Below, one piece after another: positions 9,345 through 18,415 of a DNA stretch of 64,000 bases (position 1 is its first letter; the number at the start of each line of letters is the position of its first letter). The position numbers were made by a program, and so were the translations under genes. The stretch is from Bacteroides pyogenes (lineage in GTDB: Bacteria; Bacteroidota; Bacteroidia; Bacteroidales; Bacteroidaceae). The DNA is taken from the NCBI RefSeq assembly GCF_014196225.1, contig NZ_JACIDI010000015.1:18653-82652 (forward strand), read 5' to 3'. The notes beneath the pieces were generated by a model. The model worked only from the letters and a program-made list of their open reading frames with translations. It was not told the DNA's origin and did no database searches.

Positions 9345-9398
9345 AATAGTCAAGTAAGTAGGAGGAATGCTTATTCCGCTCCTTATTGCTTGGCTATT
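9345..9398 (+). terminator. Hairpin after rpoZ
   Basis: A long imperfect stem pairs AATAGTCAAG and GTAGGAG with CTCCTTATTG and CTTGGCTATT, followed by ATTGTTT. Its place just after rpoZ suggests it ends the bamD-rpoZ transcript. Confidence 0.55.
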
Positions 9399-9430
9399 AT
9401 TGTTTAACTTTACTTATTCATATATAAATT

Positions 9431-9874
9431 ATGATTCAACGAATTCAAACAGTTTATCTATTAATCGTCACAGGAGCGCTAATTGCGGCGATGTGTCTGC
9501 CTATGGGATATTTTACAGATACGATGGGGGAGCATGTCTTTAAACCTCTGGGAGTAGATATGCATGATTCTTTTCAATCGACTTGGGGCTTATTCGGTAT
9601 TTTGGCGCTTAGCGGTATCATAGCCTTGGGGACTATTTTTCTATATAAGAACCGTATGCTCCAAATTCGCATGACTATTTTCAACTCTTTGTTGTTGGTA
9701 GGTTATTATATTGCCTTTTTTGCTTTTTATACCGCATTAAAAGATAATGCCGGCATGTTTCGCATCGGATGGGCTCTCTGTCTCCCGCTTGTTTCGATTA
9801 TTCTGAATATCTTGGCGATTCGTGCCATCGGGCGCGATGAAGTAATGGTGAAAGCCGCAGATCGCCTACGATAA
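9431..9874 (+). CDS. DUF4293 family membrane protein
   Basis: 147-residue inner-membrane protein with four hydrophobic segments (about 5-26, 55-75, 84-106 and 117-133) and short loops. It matches the Bacteroidetes-specific DUF4293 family, which starts MIQRIQTVYLLI and typically lies next to the omega subunit gene, as here. No enzymatic motif is visible and no function is known to me. It is separated from rpoZ by a terminator-like hairpin, so it is probably transcribed from its own promoter. Confidence 0.82.
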   Translation: MIQRIQTVYLLIVTGALIAAMCLPMGYFTDTMGEHVFKPLGVDMHDSFQSTWGLFGILALSGIIALGTIFLYKNRMLQIRMTIFNSLLLVGYYIAFFAFYTALKDNAGMFRIGWALCLPLVSIILNILAIRAIGRDEVMVKAADRLR

Positions 9875-9898
9875 ATGCGTGTTCGTTTATCTATTGAC

Positions 9899-10006
9899 AA
9901 AGGAGAGACTGTTCGAAAAGTAATCAGAAATAATTTTTCTTTTTGTCACAACCTTTTCATAATATTGATTGAGTATTCAAGCTAACCTTTCGGACAGTTC
10001 CTCTTT
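9899..10006. repeat. Spaced inverted repeat, MITE-like or terminator
   Basis: AAAGGAGAGACTGTTCGAAA near 9899 and CTTTCGGACAGTTCCTCTTT near 9987 are imperfect inverted copies, separated by about 65 bp with no reading frame. It lies between a plus-strand gene and a convergent minus-strand gene. It may be a small non-autonomous element with terminal repeats or a large terminator; a poly-T-rich stretch follows at 10005-10020. Confidence 0.4.
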
Positions 10007-10101
10007 AATTTATTTTTTATCGTGCCTGTTTTTTTATACTTTTGGGTACTTATGCACGGAGAAATTCGAGCATTCTTAGTTGGGGCGGGTTTATTCGGGC
10101 G

Positions 10102-10821
10102 TTATTTCAAATCAAACAGATAAGTAATTTTCACACTGATTGTCCCGTGCGCAGCACGGGAGAAGTAATCTTTCTTGGTAGTGCTGTAAAAATCGGATAA
10201 AGCAAAGTAGTAACGCCCTTCGAGCAACAGATTGCCGGCTTTCTTTGTCTTAAGCTCTATACCTCCGCCACCGACGATTCCATAGTCGAACTTATTGTTG
10301 ATCTTACCTCCGTATACGGCTTTTTGAGTATCGGTCAGAGTATTCATATCTATATTTTGTTTTTCTTCCGATTCTCCGATCAAGAATCCAATCTGAGGTC
10401 CCGCATGGATAAAAAACTGCAATCCTTTTTCATGACCGAAAGCCAGATGCGCAAGAAAAGGAACGTCTATGTAGCTCATTTTGCGTGTATATCCCCGTGT
10501 AGCATCTTTTACCGTTTGTCCTTTTTCATTTACAGTTTCAAACAATTCATCCCATCCGCGTTGCGAAAAGTTTACTTCAAGCTGCGCGCCGCAAATCATC
10601 GAGAAATATTTCTCGGAAATATAACGCGCGGTAACTCCGCCGGTCATTCCCAACAATGTCTTTTGCTTGATGGTAGGAGTGAAGAAACATTTGTTTAAAT
10701 TAAGACCTCCGTTTACACCCACGGAAAAGTTATGGCGAAGTTCACCTATCTGAGCAATACTTGGAAGTGTGAGAACCGTCATTAGAATGAAGGCAATCAA
10801 AAGCGATTTCATTTTTATCAT
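10102..10821 (-). CDS. Outer-membrane beta-barrel protein, PorT-like
   Basis: 239 residues with a signal peptide (MKSLLIAFILMTVLTLPSIAQ, from the second methionine) followed by alternating amphipathic strands, glycine-rich turns and the closing ITYLFDLK strand typical of eight-stranded outer-membrane barrels. Segments such as FSVGVNGGLNLNKCF and YIDVPFLAHLAFG resemble the PorT/outer-membrane barrel domain family in Bacteroidetes. PorT itself takes part in type IX secretion, but many paralogues have no known role, so that function is not claimed. It follows the LysM protein gene by 11 bp and is probably co-transcribed with it. Confidence 0.85.
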   Translation of the reverse strand: MIKMKSLLIAFILMTVLTLPSIAQIGELRHNFSVGVNGGLNLNKCFFTPTIKQKTLLGMTGGVTARYISEKYFSMICGAQLEVNFSQRGWDELFETVNEKGQTVKDATRGYTRKMSYIDVPFLAHLAFGHEKGLQFFIHAGPQIGFLIGESEEKQNIDMNTLTDTQKAVYGGKINNKFDYGIVGGGGIELKTKKAGNLLLEGRYYFALSDFYSTTKKDYFSRAAHGTISVKITYLFDLK

Positions 10822-10832
10822 ACTCGTCTTTC

Positions 10833-12593
10833 TTATTCGAAGTCAAGTTTTACTAATTCGAAATTTCTGGTGAAATGAATGAAGAATACTTTTTTATTGA
10901 TAAATCCTCCCCAATTATTCACCCGTTCAAATTTAAATCCTGTTTGAATAGGTGTCAGATTCATTTTATCGAGATTTTTCTCCAATTCCGACCCATACCT
11001 TGTCAAACCTTTCAGGAAAAAGAATGCCGTATCGAAGCCAAGCATCCCGTAACTGGGATATTTACTCGCTAAATCTTTACTGTACCATTTATGATAAGCG
11101 TTTGTGAATTGTACGGCAGCAGGGAATAAAGTATTGGTATAGAAAGACGAATAAAAATACACATCCAGTTCAAAGAAGCTGTCCAAATGGTCGCGGGTGT
11201 AAGTTTGCCATTCCGGATAGCCGAACAAATGTATGTTTTGCTCCGTAGTTTCTCTAACCAGCAACGTCAGCTGCGGAAGAATCTTTATGAGTGTGATATT
11301 GCTTCCTGATGTCGGTATGAAAATATTCTCCTTATTTTCACGAACGGCAGCTTTAAGCGTGCTTTTATCGGCATTTTCACTGACAAAGCTCATCGTTACT
11401 CCTTTATTTTTCAAATCTTGCTTCATGCCGCTGATGAAATCGGCTTTTTCCTTGTCATCATTGGCTGCTTCCATGAATATGACGTGAGCATTAGGAAACT
11501 GACGGGTAAAATGTTCGTAAACCTCCGAATACAAATAAGATTGAGGCGTATTGATCTGATAGACGAGAGGATTTTTGAAAACTTCTTGTCCTCTGGAAGA
11601 GAAAGGAATCACAAGTCGGATATTATTCTTTTGGGCAAAAGCAGACAAAGGCTTGATTTGCTGCTGATGCATAGGACCGAATATGACATCCATCCTTTTC
11701 ATCTCTTCTTTGGCCAGAATCACATTCAACGAAGAAGTCTCTTTACCGCAATCGTATACATACAAATCTATGGAAGTTCCGGTGCGTTTCAGGCTATCTA
11801 TCGCCATCAGGAAACCTTCGTAATATTCCACCATTCGCTTGTCTTCCTGAAAAGGTAGCAGAACAGCCGCTTTTATGGTGGAAATTTCCCGAGGAGTTTC
11901 TCTATTTTCACGGAAAAGCTCGCTATTGCTTGGAGGAGTGGCAGGCTGACTCTCCGATTGAGAGGGATTTAGCAAGGCAGCACCCGGATAAGGAATACAA
12001 AGAAACTGTCCTTTTTTCATTCCTTCTTTCAATTCCGGATTGGCGGCAATCAACTCCTTTTCGCTGATTCCGTATTGACGGCTTACACTGAAAATCGTTT
12101 CTTTACGTTTTACCTTATGCATATCCTTGCATCTCGACTGCACCGGACCTTTAATCGGTTTACTTGCCGGCAACTCTTGTTTAACGGAGACCGCATCTTT
12201 CTCCAGCGGGATACGTATGACTTGCCCGATACGGAAATTCTCGGCGCTTAAGCCCGGATTGGCATCGCAAATGACCTTCGCCGACACGCCATATACGGTC
12301 GTCAGTTTATACAGAGTTTCTCCGGCTTGGATGGTATGAAACGTTTCTCCTTGCTGTATCTCCTTACCTTTGGGAATTTTGATAGTCTGTCCGGCGTATA
12401 TTTTATCTTCACATCCCGGATTCAAACGGATGATGTCGGTTGTAGTGACGTTATACATACCGGATATGGAATATAAACTCTGACCTTTTTCGATAGTATG
12501 CAAAAAGTAAGATTGATTCTCCTGCGCATACCCCATCGTATATGAAATGCTTATAATTAGCAAAAGCAAGGATATTCGACTGATTAGTTTCAT
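10833..12593 (-). CDS. Triple-LysM protein with periplasmic-binding-like domain
   Basis: 586-residue exported protein. A signal peptide (residues 1-23) is followed by three LysM domains that bind peptidoglycan: about 29-75 (FLHTIEKGQSLYSISGMYNV), 83-131 (FHTIQAGETLYKLTTVYGV) and 159-205 (HKVKRKETIFSVSRQYGIS). A linker leads to a C-terminal domain of about 340 residues (AAVLLPFQEDKRMVEYYEGF, VIFGPMHQQQIKPLSAFAQ, AFFFLKGLTRYGS) that resembles a type 1 periplasmic-binding-protein fold, as in amino-acid ABC receptors or LpoA. With no transporter nearby, a cell-wall sensor or regulator of wall synthesis is more likely than nutrient binding. That is an inference. Confidence 0.85.
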   Translation of the reverse strand: MKLISRISLLLLIISISYTMGYAQENQSYFLHTIEKGQSLYSISGMYNVTTTDIIRLNPGCEDKIYAGQTIKIPKGKEIQQGETFHTIQAGETLYKLTTVYGVSAKVICDANPGLSAENFRIGQVIRIPLEKDAVSVKQELPASKPIKGPVQSRCKDMHKVKRKETIFSVSRQYGISEKELIAANPELKEGMKKGQFLCIPYPGAALLNPSQSESQPATPPSNSELFRENRETPREISTIKAAVLLPFQEDKRMVEYYEGFLMAIDSLKRTGTSIDLYVYDCGKETSSLNVILAKEEMKRMDVIFGPMHQQQIKPLSAFAQKNNIRLVIPFSSRGQEVFKNPLVYQINTPQSYLYSEVYEHFTRQFPNAHVIFMEAANDDKEKADFISGMKQDLKNKGVTMSFVSENADKSTLKAAVRENKENIFIPTSGSNITLIKILPQLTLLVRETTEQNIHLFGYPEWQTYTRDHLDSFFELDVYFYSSFYTNTLFPAAVQFTNAYHKWYSKDLASKYPSYGMLGFDTAFFFLKGLTRYGSELEKNLDKMNLTPIQTGFKFERVNNWGGFINKKVFFIHFTRNFELVKLDFE

Positions 12594-12720
12594 TAATTTA
12601 TAACGGTTAGTTCTTTAAATTAAGAAACAAAGGTACGAATAAATGTATTATATCTTCATAAGTTTTGAGTTAAGAAAATAATATTGTGCTTTTTTAGGAG
12701 CATATTTCATGCGGAAACAT

Positions 12721-12728
12721 TAATTTTG
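12721..12728 (+). promoter_or_regulatory. -7 box of uvrA that helps decide its start
   Basis: TAATTTTG matches TAnnTTTG. Transcription would begin near 12735, so an ATG at 12737 would leave almost no leader, whereas the ATG at 12752 has about 17 nt. No clear -33 box is seen. I see no LexA-like operator. Confidence 0.45.
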
Positions 12729-12751
12729 CAGCATTTATGAAAGAAAAGAAT

Positions 12752-15577
12752 ATGCAGGAAACGGAATATATCAACGTGTACGGGGCGCGTGTGCACAACT
12801 TGAAGAATATCGATGCGGAAATACCTCGCGACAGTCTGACGGTGATAACCGGATTAAGCGGCAGCGGTAAGTCTTCGTTGGCATTCGACACGATATTCGC
12901 CGAAGGGCAGCGTCGCTATATCGAAACTTTTTCGGCGTACGCCCGCAACTTTCTGGGAAATCTGGAACGCCCCGACGTGGATAAGATCACGGGATTGAGT
13001 CCGGTGATCTCTATCGAACAGAAAACGACGAATAAAAACCCGCGTTCTACGGTGGGCACTACGACGGAGATATACGATTATCTTCGTCTGCTTTTTGCCC
13101 GCGCCGGTATAGCGTATTCTTATTTGTCGGGCGAAAAGATGGTGAAATACACCGAAGAGCAAATCATCGAGCTGATTTTAAATGATTATAAAGGCAAAAA
13201 GATATTTTTACTCGCTCCATTGGTGCGTTCGCGCAAGGGACATTACAAAGAGTTGTTCGAACAGGTACGCAAAAAGGGTTACTTGTATGTCCGTGTAGAC
13301 GGGGATGTGCGTGAAATAACGCACGGCATGAAAGTCGACCGGTATAAGAATCACGATATCGAGGTTGTAATCGACAAACTGGTTGTAGCCGACAAGGATG
13401 ATAAACGTTTGAAACAGAGCGTGGCAACTGCCATGAGACAGGGAGACGGTCTGCTGATGATTCTGGATGCTCAGACCGAAAGCATCCGCCATTACAGCAA
13501 ACGTCTGATGTGTCCTGTCACAGGGTTGTCTTATCGCGAGCCTGCGCCGCACAATTTTTCTTTCAACTCTCCGCAAGGGGCCTGTCCGAAATGTAAAGGA
13601 TTGGGCATAGTCAACCAAATCGATATAGATAAAGTGATTCCCGACCGGGAGCTTTCCATTCATGAAGGAGCGATAGCCCCCTTGGGAAAATACAAAAACA
13701 CAATGATCTTTTGGCAGATTGCCGCTTTGCTCGAAAAATACGACGCCGGATTGAAAACTCCTGTAAAAGAGCTTCCGGAAGATGCGCTTGAGGAAATATT
13801 ACACGGATCGGACGAACGTATTAAAATTAAGAACTCGCTGATAGGGACATCTTCCGATTATTTTGTGAGCTATGAGGGCATTGTGAAATATATCCAGATG
13901 TTGCAAGAGAAAGACGCCTCGGCTACGGCCCAAAAATGGGCGGAACAATTTGCCAAGACGACTGTTTGTCCCGAATGCAAAGGAGCGCGCCTGAATAAAG
14001 AAGCGTTGCACTTCCGCATTCACGACAAGAACATCAACGAATTGGCAAATATGGACATCAATGAATTGTATGATTGGTTGATGAACGTCGATGCTTTTCT
14101 CTCGGATAAACAAAAGAAAATAGCCGCAGAAATACTGAAAGAAATCCGCACGCGCCTGAAATTTCTGTTGGATGTGGGGTTGGATTATCTGGCTTTAAAC
14201 CGGAGTTCCGTAAGTCTTTCCGGAGGTGAAAGCCAGCGCATACGACTGGCGACACAAATCGGCTCACAATTGGTCAATGTGCTCTATATTTTAGATGAAC
14301 CGAGCATCGGGTTGCACCAACGCGACAACCTCCGGTTGATTCATTCTTTGAAAGAACTCCGCGATATGGGCAACTCCGTTATTGTGGTGGAGCACGATAA
14401 AGACATGATGTTGGCGGCCGACTATATAATCGACATGGGCCCTAAAGCCGGACGACTCGGAGGAGAAGTTGTTTTCGCCGGTGTTCCGCAAGAAATGCTG
14501 AAGACAGATACTATGACTTCGCAATATTTGAACGGAAAGATGAAAATAGAGGTTCCCACCAAGCGTAGAAAAGGAAACGGCCTGGCAATACGGCTAAAAG
14601 GGGCGAAAGGGAATAATCTGAAAAATGTGGATGTCGAATTCCCGTTAGGCAGATTGATCTGTGTGACCGGAGTGTCCGGCAGCGGAAAGTCTACCTTGGT
14701 TAATGAAACATTACAGCCGATTCTTTCACAGAAATTCTACCGTTCGTTGCAAGACCCGCTGGAGTATGACTCCATTGAAGGTATAGAACATATAGATAAG
14801 GTGGTGAATGTCGATCAATCGCCTTTAGGCCGTACTCCACGCTCCAATCCCGCTACCTATACCGGTGTGTTCTCCGACATCCGGAACCTGTTTGTCGGCC
14901 TGCCCGAAGCGAAGATTCGCGGATATAAACCGGGACGTTTCTCTTTCAATGTTTCGGGAGGGCGTTGCGAAGCCTGTTCAGGAAACGGATATAAAACCAT
15001 TGAAATGAATTTTCTCCCCGATGTCTACGTGCCTTGTGAGATTTGTCACGGCAAACGTTACAACCGAGAAACGCTGGAAGTACGTTTCAAAGGAAAATCG
15101 ATAGCCGATGTGCTCGATATGACCATCAACCGTGCCGTCGAGTTCTTCGAGAACGTTCCGCAGATCCTGAACAAAATAAAGGTTCTGCAAGATGTCGGAT
15201 TGGGTTATATCAAACTCGGGCAATCGTCTACCACGCTTTCCGGCGGAGAAAGCCAGCGTGTGAAACTGGCAACGGAGTTGGCAAAAAGAGATACCGGCAA
15301 AACGCTTTATATACTCGACGAGCCCACTACAGGACTTCATTTTGAAGACATCCGCATACTGATGGGAGTACTTAATAAATTGGTTGATAAAGGGAATACG
15401 GTGATTGTAATCGAACATAACCTCGATGTCATCAAAATGGCGGACTATCTAATCGATATGGGACCCGAAGGCGGAAAAGGCGGCGGTGAAGTATTAAGTT
15501 TCGGAACACCGGAAGAAGTGGCAAAAAGCTTGCAAGGATATACCCCGAAGTTTTTGAGGGAAGAGATTGGAGGTTGA
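12752..15577 (+). CDS. uvrA: Excinuclease ABC subunit A
   Basis: Damage-recognition ATPase of nucleotide excision repair. Two ABC modules are visible: the first Walker A GLSGSGKSSLAF and signature LSGGESQRIRLA, the second Walker A GVSGSGKSTLVN and signature LSGGESQRVKLA, plus two Walker B sites (ILDEPSIGLHQRD, ILDEPTTGLHFED). The C-terminal zinc finger is intact (CEAC...CEIC). The first zinc knuckle is atypical: numbered from the ATG at 12737, it reads C259-P-V-T262 with C283-P-K-C286, so one of the four expected cysteines is threonine. Starting at MQETEYINVYG (12752) fits the family and the promoter; the ATG at 12737 adds five residues. Confidence 0.97.
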   Translation: MQETEYINVYGARVHNLKNIDAEIPRDSLTVITGLSGSGKSSLAFDTIFAEGQRRYIETFSAYARNFLGNLERPDVDKITGLSPVISIEQKTTNKNPRSTVGTTTEIYDYLRLLFARAGIAYSYLSGEKMVKYTEEQIIELILNDYKGKKIFLLAPLVRSRKGHYKELFEQVRKKGYLYVRVDGDVREITHGMKVDRYKNHDIEVVIDKLVVADKDDKRLKQSVATAMRQGDGLLMILDAQTESIRHYSKRLMCPVTGLSYREPAPHNFSFNSPQGACPKCKGLGIVNQIDIDKVIPDRELSIHEGAIAPLGKYKNTMIFWQIAALLEKYDAGLKTPVKELPEDALEEILHGSDERIKIKNSLIGTSSDYFVSYEGIVKYIQMLQEKDASATAQKWAEQFAKTTVCPECKGARLNKEALHFRIHDKNINELANMDINELYDWLMNVDAFLSDKQKKIAAEILKEIRTRLKFLLDVGLDYLALNRSSVSLSGGESQRIRLATQIGSQLVNVLYILDEPSIGLHQRDNLRLIHSLKELRDMGNSVIVVEHDKDMMLAADYIIDMGPKAGRLGGEVVFAGVPQEMLKTDTMTSQYLNGKMKIEVPTKRRKGNGLAIRLKGAKGNNLKNVDVEFPLGRLICVTGVSGSGKSTLVNETLQPILSQKFYRSLQDPLEYDSIEGIEHIDKVVNVDQSPLGRTPRSNPATYTGVFSDIRNLFVGLPEAKIRGYKPGRFSFNVSGGRCEACSGNGYKTIEMNFLPDVYVPCEICHGKRYNRETLEVRFKGKSIADVLDMTINRAVEFFENVPQILNKIKVLQDVGLGYIKLGQSSTTLSGGESQRVKLATELAKRDTGKTLYILDEPTTGLHFEDIRILMGVLNKLVDKGNTVIVIEHNLDVIKMADYLIDMGPEGGKGGGEVLSFGTPEEVAKSLQGYTPKFLREEIGG

Positions 15578-15605
15578 TTAAAAAACTATTATACGAACAA
15601 CGAAA

Positions 15606-16082
15606 ATGAAAATCAATAAAACGAATGCCGCCCGCTTGCTCGACAAGGCCCAAATTCCTTATGAACTTATCGCTTACGAAGTGGATGAAAACGATTTAAG
15701 CGCAGTGCATGTAGCTGCCGGTTTGGGAGAGAACATAGAACAAGTATTCAAAACGCTTGTGTTGCATGGTGATAAAAGCGGTTACTTTGTATGCGTTATT
15801 CCCGGAGAGCATGAAGTCGACCTGAAACTTGCCGCCAAAGTATCCGGAAACAAAAAATGCGATTTGATTCCTATGAAGGAGCTTCTTCCACTTACCGGAT
15901 ATATACGCGGAGGCTGTTCGCCTATCGGGATGAAAAAACATTTTCCCACATATATTCACGACACTTGCCTTCGGTTTCCACACATCTATGTAAGCGCCGG
16001 TGTACGGGGATTACAGATAAAAATATCTCCGGGTGATTTGATCAGGGAATCGAAAGCGGAAGTCTGCCGCTTGTTTGAATGA
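15606..16082 (+). CDS. ybaK: Cys-tRNA(Pro)/Cys-tRNA(Cys) deacylase, YbaK type
   Basis: 158-residue stand-alone editing domain related to the prolyl-tRNA synthetase insertion. It hydrolyses Cys-tRNA(Pro), made when ProRS mischarges cysteine. Conserved parts include FKTLVLHGDKSGYFVCVIPG, the catalytic-lysine region LAAKVSGNKKCDLIPMKEL, the GGCSPIGMKK loop and the C-terminal ISPGDLIRES. Length and motifs match the YbaK/EbsC subfamily. It follows uvrA by 28 bp and may be co-transcribed with it. proS lies 8 kb away and encodes a form that appears to lack an editing insertion, which fits a need for trans-editing. Confidence 0.92.
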   Translation: MKINKTNAARLLDKAQIPYELIAYEVDENDLSAVHVAAGLGENIEQVFKTLVLHGDKSGYFVCVIPGEHEVDLKLAAKVSGNKKCDLIPMKELLPLTGYIRGGCSPIGMKKHFPTYIHDTCLRFPHIYVSAGVRGLQIKISPGDLIRESKAEVCRLFE

Positions 16083-16172
16083 CAACTTTTGTTGATAATT
16101 GCTGAATAATTCAGGAAAAAGTATATATTTGCAGGAAATAATCATTTTTATTAATCTAATATTTATTTTTAT

Positions 16173-17837
16173 ATGTTTGAAGGACAACCGAAAGGTTTAT
16201 ATGCTTTGGCTCTTGCCAATACCGGAGAGCGCTTTGGCTATTACACAATGCTTGCTATCTTTACACTCTTTTTGCAAGCAAAGTTTGGCTATTCGGCCGC
16301 TGAAACTTCTACCATTTTTGGATCATTCCTGGGCGCTGTGTATTTCATGCCGCTTGTCGGGGGTATTTTAGCGGATAAGTGCGGCTATGGTAAGATTGTT
16401 ACAATCGGCATCGTAGTGATGTTTGTCGGTTATTTGCTCTTGGCAATTCCTACGGCTGCCAATTCTACCGGAAAAATGATGATGTTGGGGGCTCTTTTCC
16501 TGATAGCTTGCGGTACCGGCTTTTTTAAAGGTAATTTGCAAGTAATGGTAGGTAATCTTTATGACTCGCCTGAGTACAGTTCAAAAAGAGACACGGCTTT
16601 TAGTTTGTTCTATATGGCTATCAATGTGGGCGCTTTGTTTGCTCCTACAGCTGCGACCAAAATGACTAATTACGTGCTCTCCGGCGCCGATTTTACATAC
16701 AATGCGCAGATTCCTTCATTGGCACATCAATTTCTGAACGGCACAATCAAGCCGGAAGGAAGCGCCGCTTTGGAAGGATTGAAAGCAGCGCAGGGATTCA
16801 CCGGTGATATGGCTTCATTTTGTTCGACCTACATTGAAAAGCTTTCTGAAGCTTATAATTACGGTTTTGCTGTAGCATGTATTTCATTAATTGCTTCTAT
16901 GGCTATTTACCTTGGTTGCCGGTCAATGTACAAACACGCCGATTATAACTCCAAACAAGCCAAAACATCCAACAACCATAATGAACCGGAACTGACTCCC
17001 GAACAGACGAAACAGCGTATTGTTGCTTTGCTACTTGTTTTCGCGGTGGTTATTTTCTTCTGGATGGCATTCCATCAGAACGGTTTGACGATGACATTCT
17101 TTGCGCGCGACTATACGACTCAATATGTTACCGGAATAAACCGTATCGGTTTTGATGTATGGAACCTTGTTCTCATCATCATTGCGGTATATGGATTGTT
17201 CTCTTTGTTCCAATCTAAAACCGGAAAGGCTAAAGTTATTTCCGGAGTGGTTGTATTGGCCTCGTTGATCATATTGGCAGGAAGTTATTATGCAATGGAT
17301 GACACCATAGAAATTCTGCCGCAAATCTTCCAACAGTTCAATCCATTCTTCGTAGTTGCCTTAACGCCGGTATCTTTGGCTGTATTTGCTCATCTGGCAA
17401 GTAGAAAGAAAGAGCCTTCCGCTCCTCGTAAAATCGGTATCGGTATGGTAATTGCAGCCTGCGGTTTCTTAATTCTGGCGATAGGATCGATAGGATTGCC
17501 TACACCTACCGCGATAGCTGCCAAAGGAATCGACCCCGATACATTGGTTTCTCCCAATTGGTTGATATCCACTTATCTGGTATTGACATTTGCCGAGCTG
17601 TTGCTTTCTCCGATGGGAATCTCTTTTGTATCTAAAGTGGCTCCTCCCAAATATAAAGGAATGATGATGGGGGGCTGGTTTGTGGCCACAGCCATTGGAA
17701 ACTATATGGTTTCTATCATCGGCTATCTGTGGGGTGACATGCAACTTTGGATGGTATGGAGCGTATTGATCGTATGCTGCTTGTTGTCCGCATTGTTTAT
17801 CTTCTCGATCATGAAGAAGCTTGAGAAAGTTGCTTAA
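16173..17837 (+). CDS. POT-family proton-dependent oligopeptide transporter
   Basis: 554-residue inner-membrane carrier of the major facilitator superfamily (PTR2/POT), importing di- and tripeptides with protons. The signature is at the start: ALANTGERFGYYTMLAIFTL carries the ExxERFxYY-like proton-coupling motif (here NTGERFGYY), followed by GGILADKCGYGK and the FFKGNLQVMVGNLY stretch. About 14 hydrophobic segments are visible, including the two extra helices of bacterial POTs. A -7 box TATATTTG lies at 16124-16131, so it has its own promoter, and a strong hairpin follows the gene. Asparagine replaces the usual first glutamate of ExxER, a variation worth noting for the coupling mechanism. Confidence 0.93.
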   Translation: MFEGQPKGLYALALANTGERFGYYTMLAIFTLFLQAKFGYSAAETSTIFGSFLGAVYFMPLVGGILADKCGYGKIVTIGIVVMFVGYLLLAIPTAANSTGKMMMLGALFLIACGTGFFKGNLQVMVGNLYDSPEYSSKRDTAFSLFYMAINVGALFAPTAATKMTNYVLSGADFTYNAQIPSLAHQFLNGTIKPEGSAALEGLKAAQGFTGDMASFCSTYIEKLSEAYNYGFAVACISLIASMAIYLGCRSMYKHADYNSKQAKTSNNHNEPELTPEQTKQRIVALLLVFAVVIFFWMAFHQNGLTMTFFARDYTTQYVTGINRIGFDVWNLVLIIIAVYGLFSLFQSKTGKAKVISGVVVLASLIILAGSYYAMDDTIEILPQIFQQFNPFFVVALTPVSLAVFAHLASRKKEPSAPRKIGIGMVIAACGFLILAIGSIGLPTPTAIAAKGIDPDTLVSPNWLISTYLVLTFAELLLSPMGISFVSKVAPPKYKGMMMGGWFVATAIGNYMVSIIGYLWGDMQLWMVWSVLIVCCLLSALFIFSIMKKLEKVA

Positions 17838-17851
17838 CTGAAATAGTTCGT

Positions 17852-17905
17852 TATATAGAAAAGGCGGTAGCAAGAAACAAATTTGTTACCGCCTTTCTCT
17901 ATATA
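17852..17905 (+). terminator. Terminator after the POT transporter
   Basis: A long hairpin pairs AAAGGCGGTA (17860-17869) with TACCGCCTTT (17887-17896), extended outward by ATATAGA and TCTATAT. It lies 15-70 bp after the stop codon. Confidence 0.75.
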
Positions 17906-18007
17906 AACCGTTATGCTTATGCTTGTATGTTTTCCATTTTCATAACCTGATTGTTCATATGGCGGGATAGGCGTATCTACTCAGAATATTAATTGTTCTT
18001 AAAACAT

Positions 18008-18049
18008 AGTACTATGTTATACATGGTACTATTGAAATATATATTTTTG
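18008..18049 (+). promoter_or_regulatory. Promoter with palindromic operator for the PadR-PspC unit
   Basis: A 23-bp near-palindrome at 18008-18030 (AGTACTATGT on the left, ACATGGTACT on the right) sits just upstream of a -7 box TATTTTTG (18042-18049), overlapping the expected -33 position. PadR regulators usually bind palindromes of the ATGT-N8-ACAT type at their own promoter, so this is a likely autorepression site. No consensus -33 box is seen. Confidence 0.55.
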
Positions 18050-18069
18050 CTGAACAAAATTTGAATAAT

Positions 18070-18396
18070 ATGAATATAGAAAATGTAAAGTCTCAGATGC
18101 GAAAGGGGTTGTTGGAATATTGCATCCTGTTGTTGCTCCATAAAGAACCGTTTTATGCCTCGGATATTATTCAGAAACTGAAAGAAGCCAGGCTGATTGT
18201 GGTAGAGGGAACCTTATATCCATTGTTAACGCGTTTGAAAAATGACGATTTATTGAGTTATGAGTGGGTGGAATCGACACAAGGTCCGCCGCGCAAATAC
18301 TACCGGCTGACTGCGAAAGGAGAGGAGTCTTTGTTGGAGTTGGAGCTTTCGTGGAAAGAATTGAATGAAACCGTGAACCATATTGCAAACAGATAA
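18070..18396 (+). CDS. PadR-family transcriptional regulator
   Basis: 108-residue winged-helix repressor. The domain spans nearly the whole protein: KGLLEYCILLLLHKEPFYAS (helices 1-2), a recognition region VVEGTLYPLLTRLKNDDLLS, and the wing YEWVESTQGPPRKYYRLTAKG, all hallmarks of PadR. The short C-terminal helix (LELSWKELNETVNHIAN) is the dimerisation helix of the subfamily with minimal C-termini. The ATG at 18070 is preferred to a TTG nine bases earlier. The stop lies 19 bp before the PspC gene, so the two are co-transcribed; a palindrome in the promoter suggests autorepression. Confidence 0.93.
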   Translation: MNIENVKSQMRKGLLEYCILLLLHKEPFYASDIIQKLKEARLIVVEGTLYPLLTRLKNDDLLSYEWVESTQGPPRKYYRLTAKGEESLLELELSWKELNETVNHIANR

Positions 18397-18415
18397 TCTG
18401 AAAAAAGAAATAACA

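Noticed and set aside
10102..10821. Type IX secretion PorT itself
   Set aside because: The barrel resembles PorT family members, but no other type IX secretion gene is nearby, so a generic call is safer.
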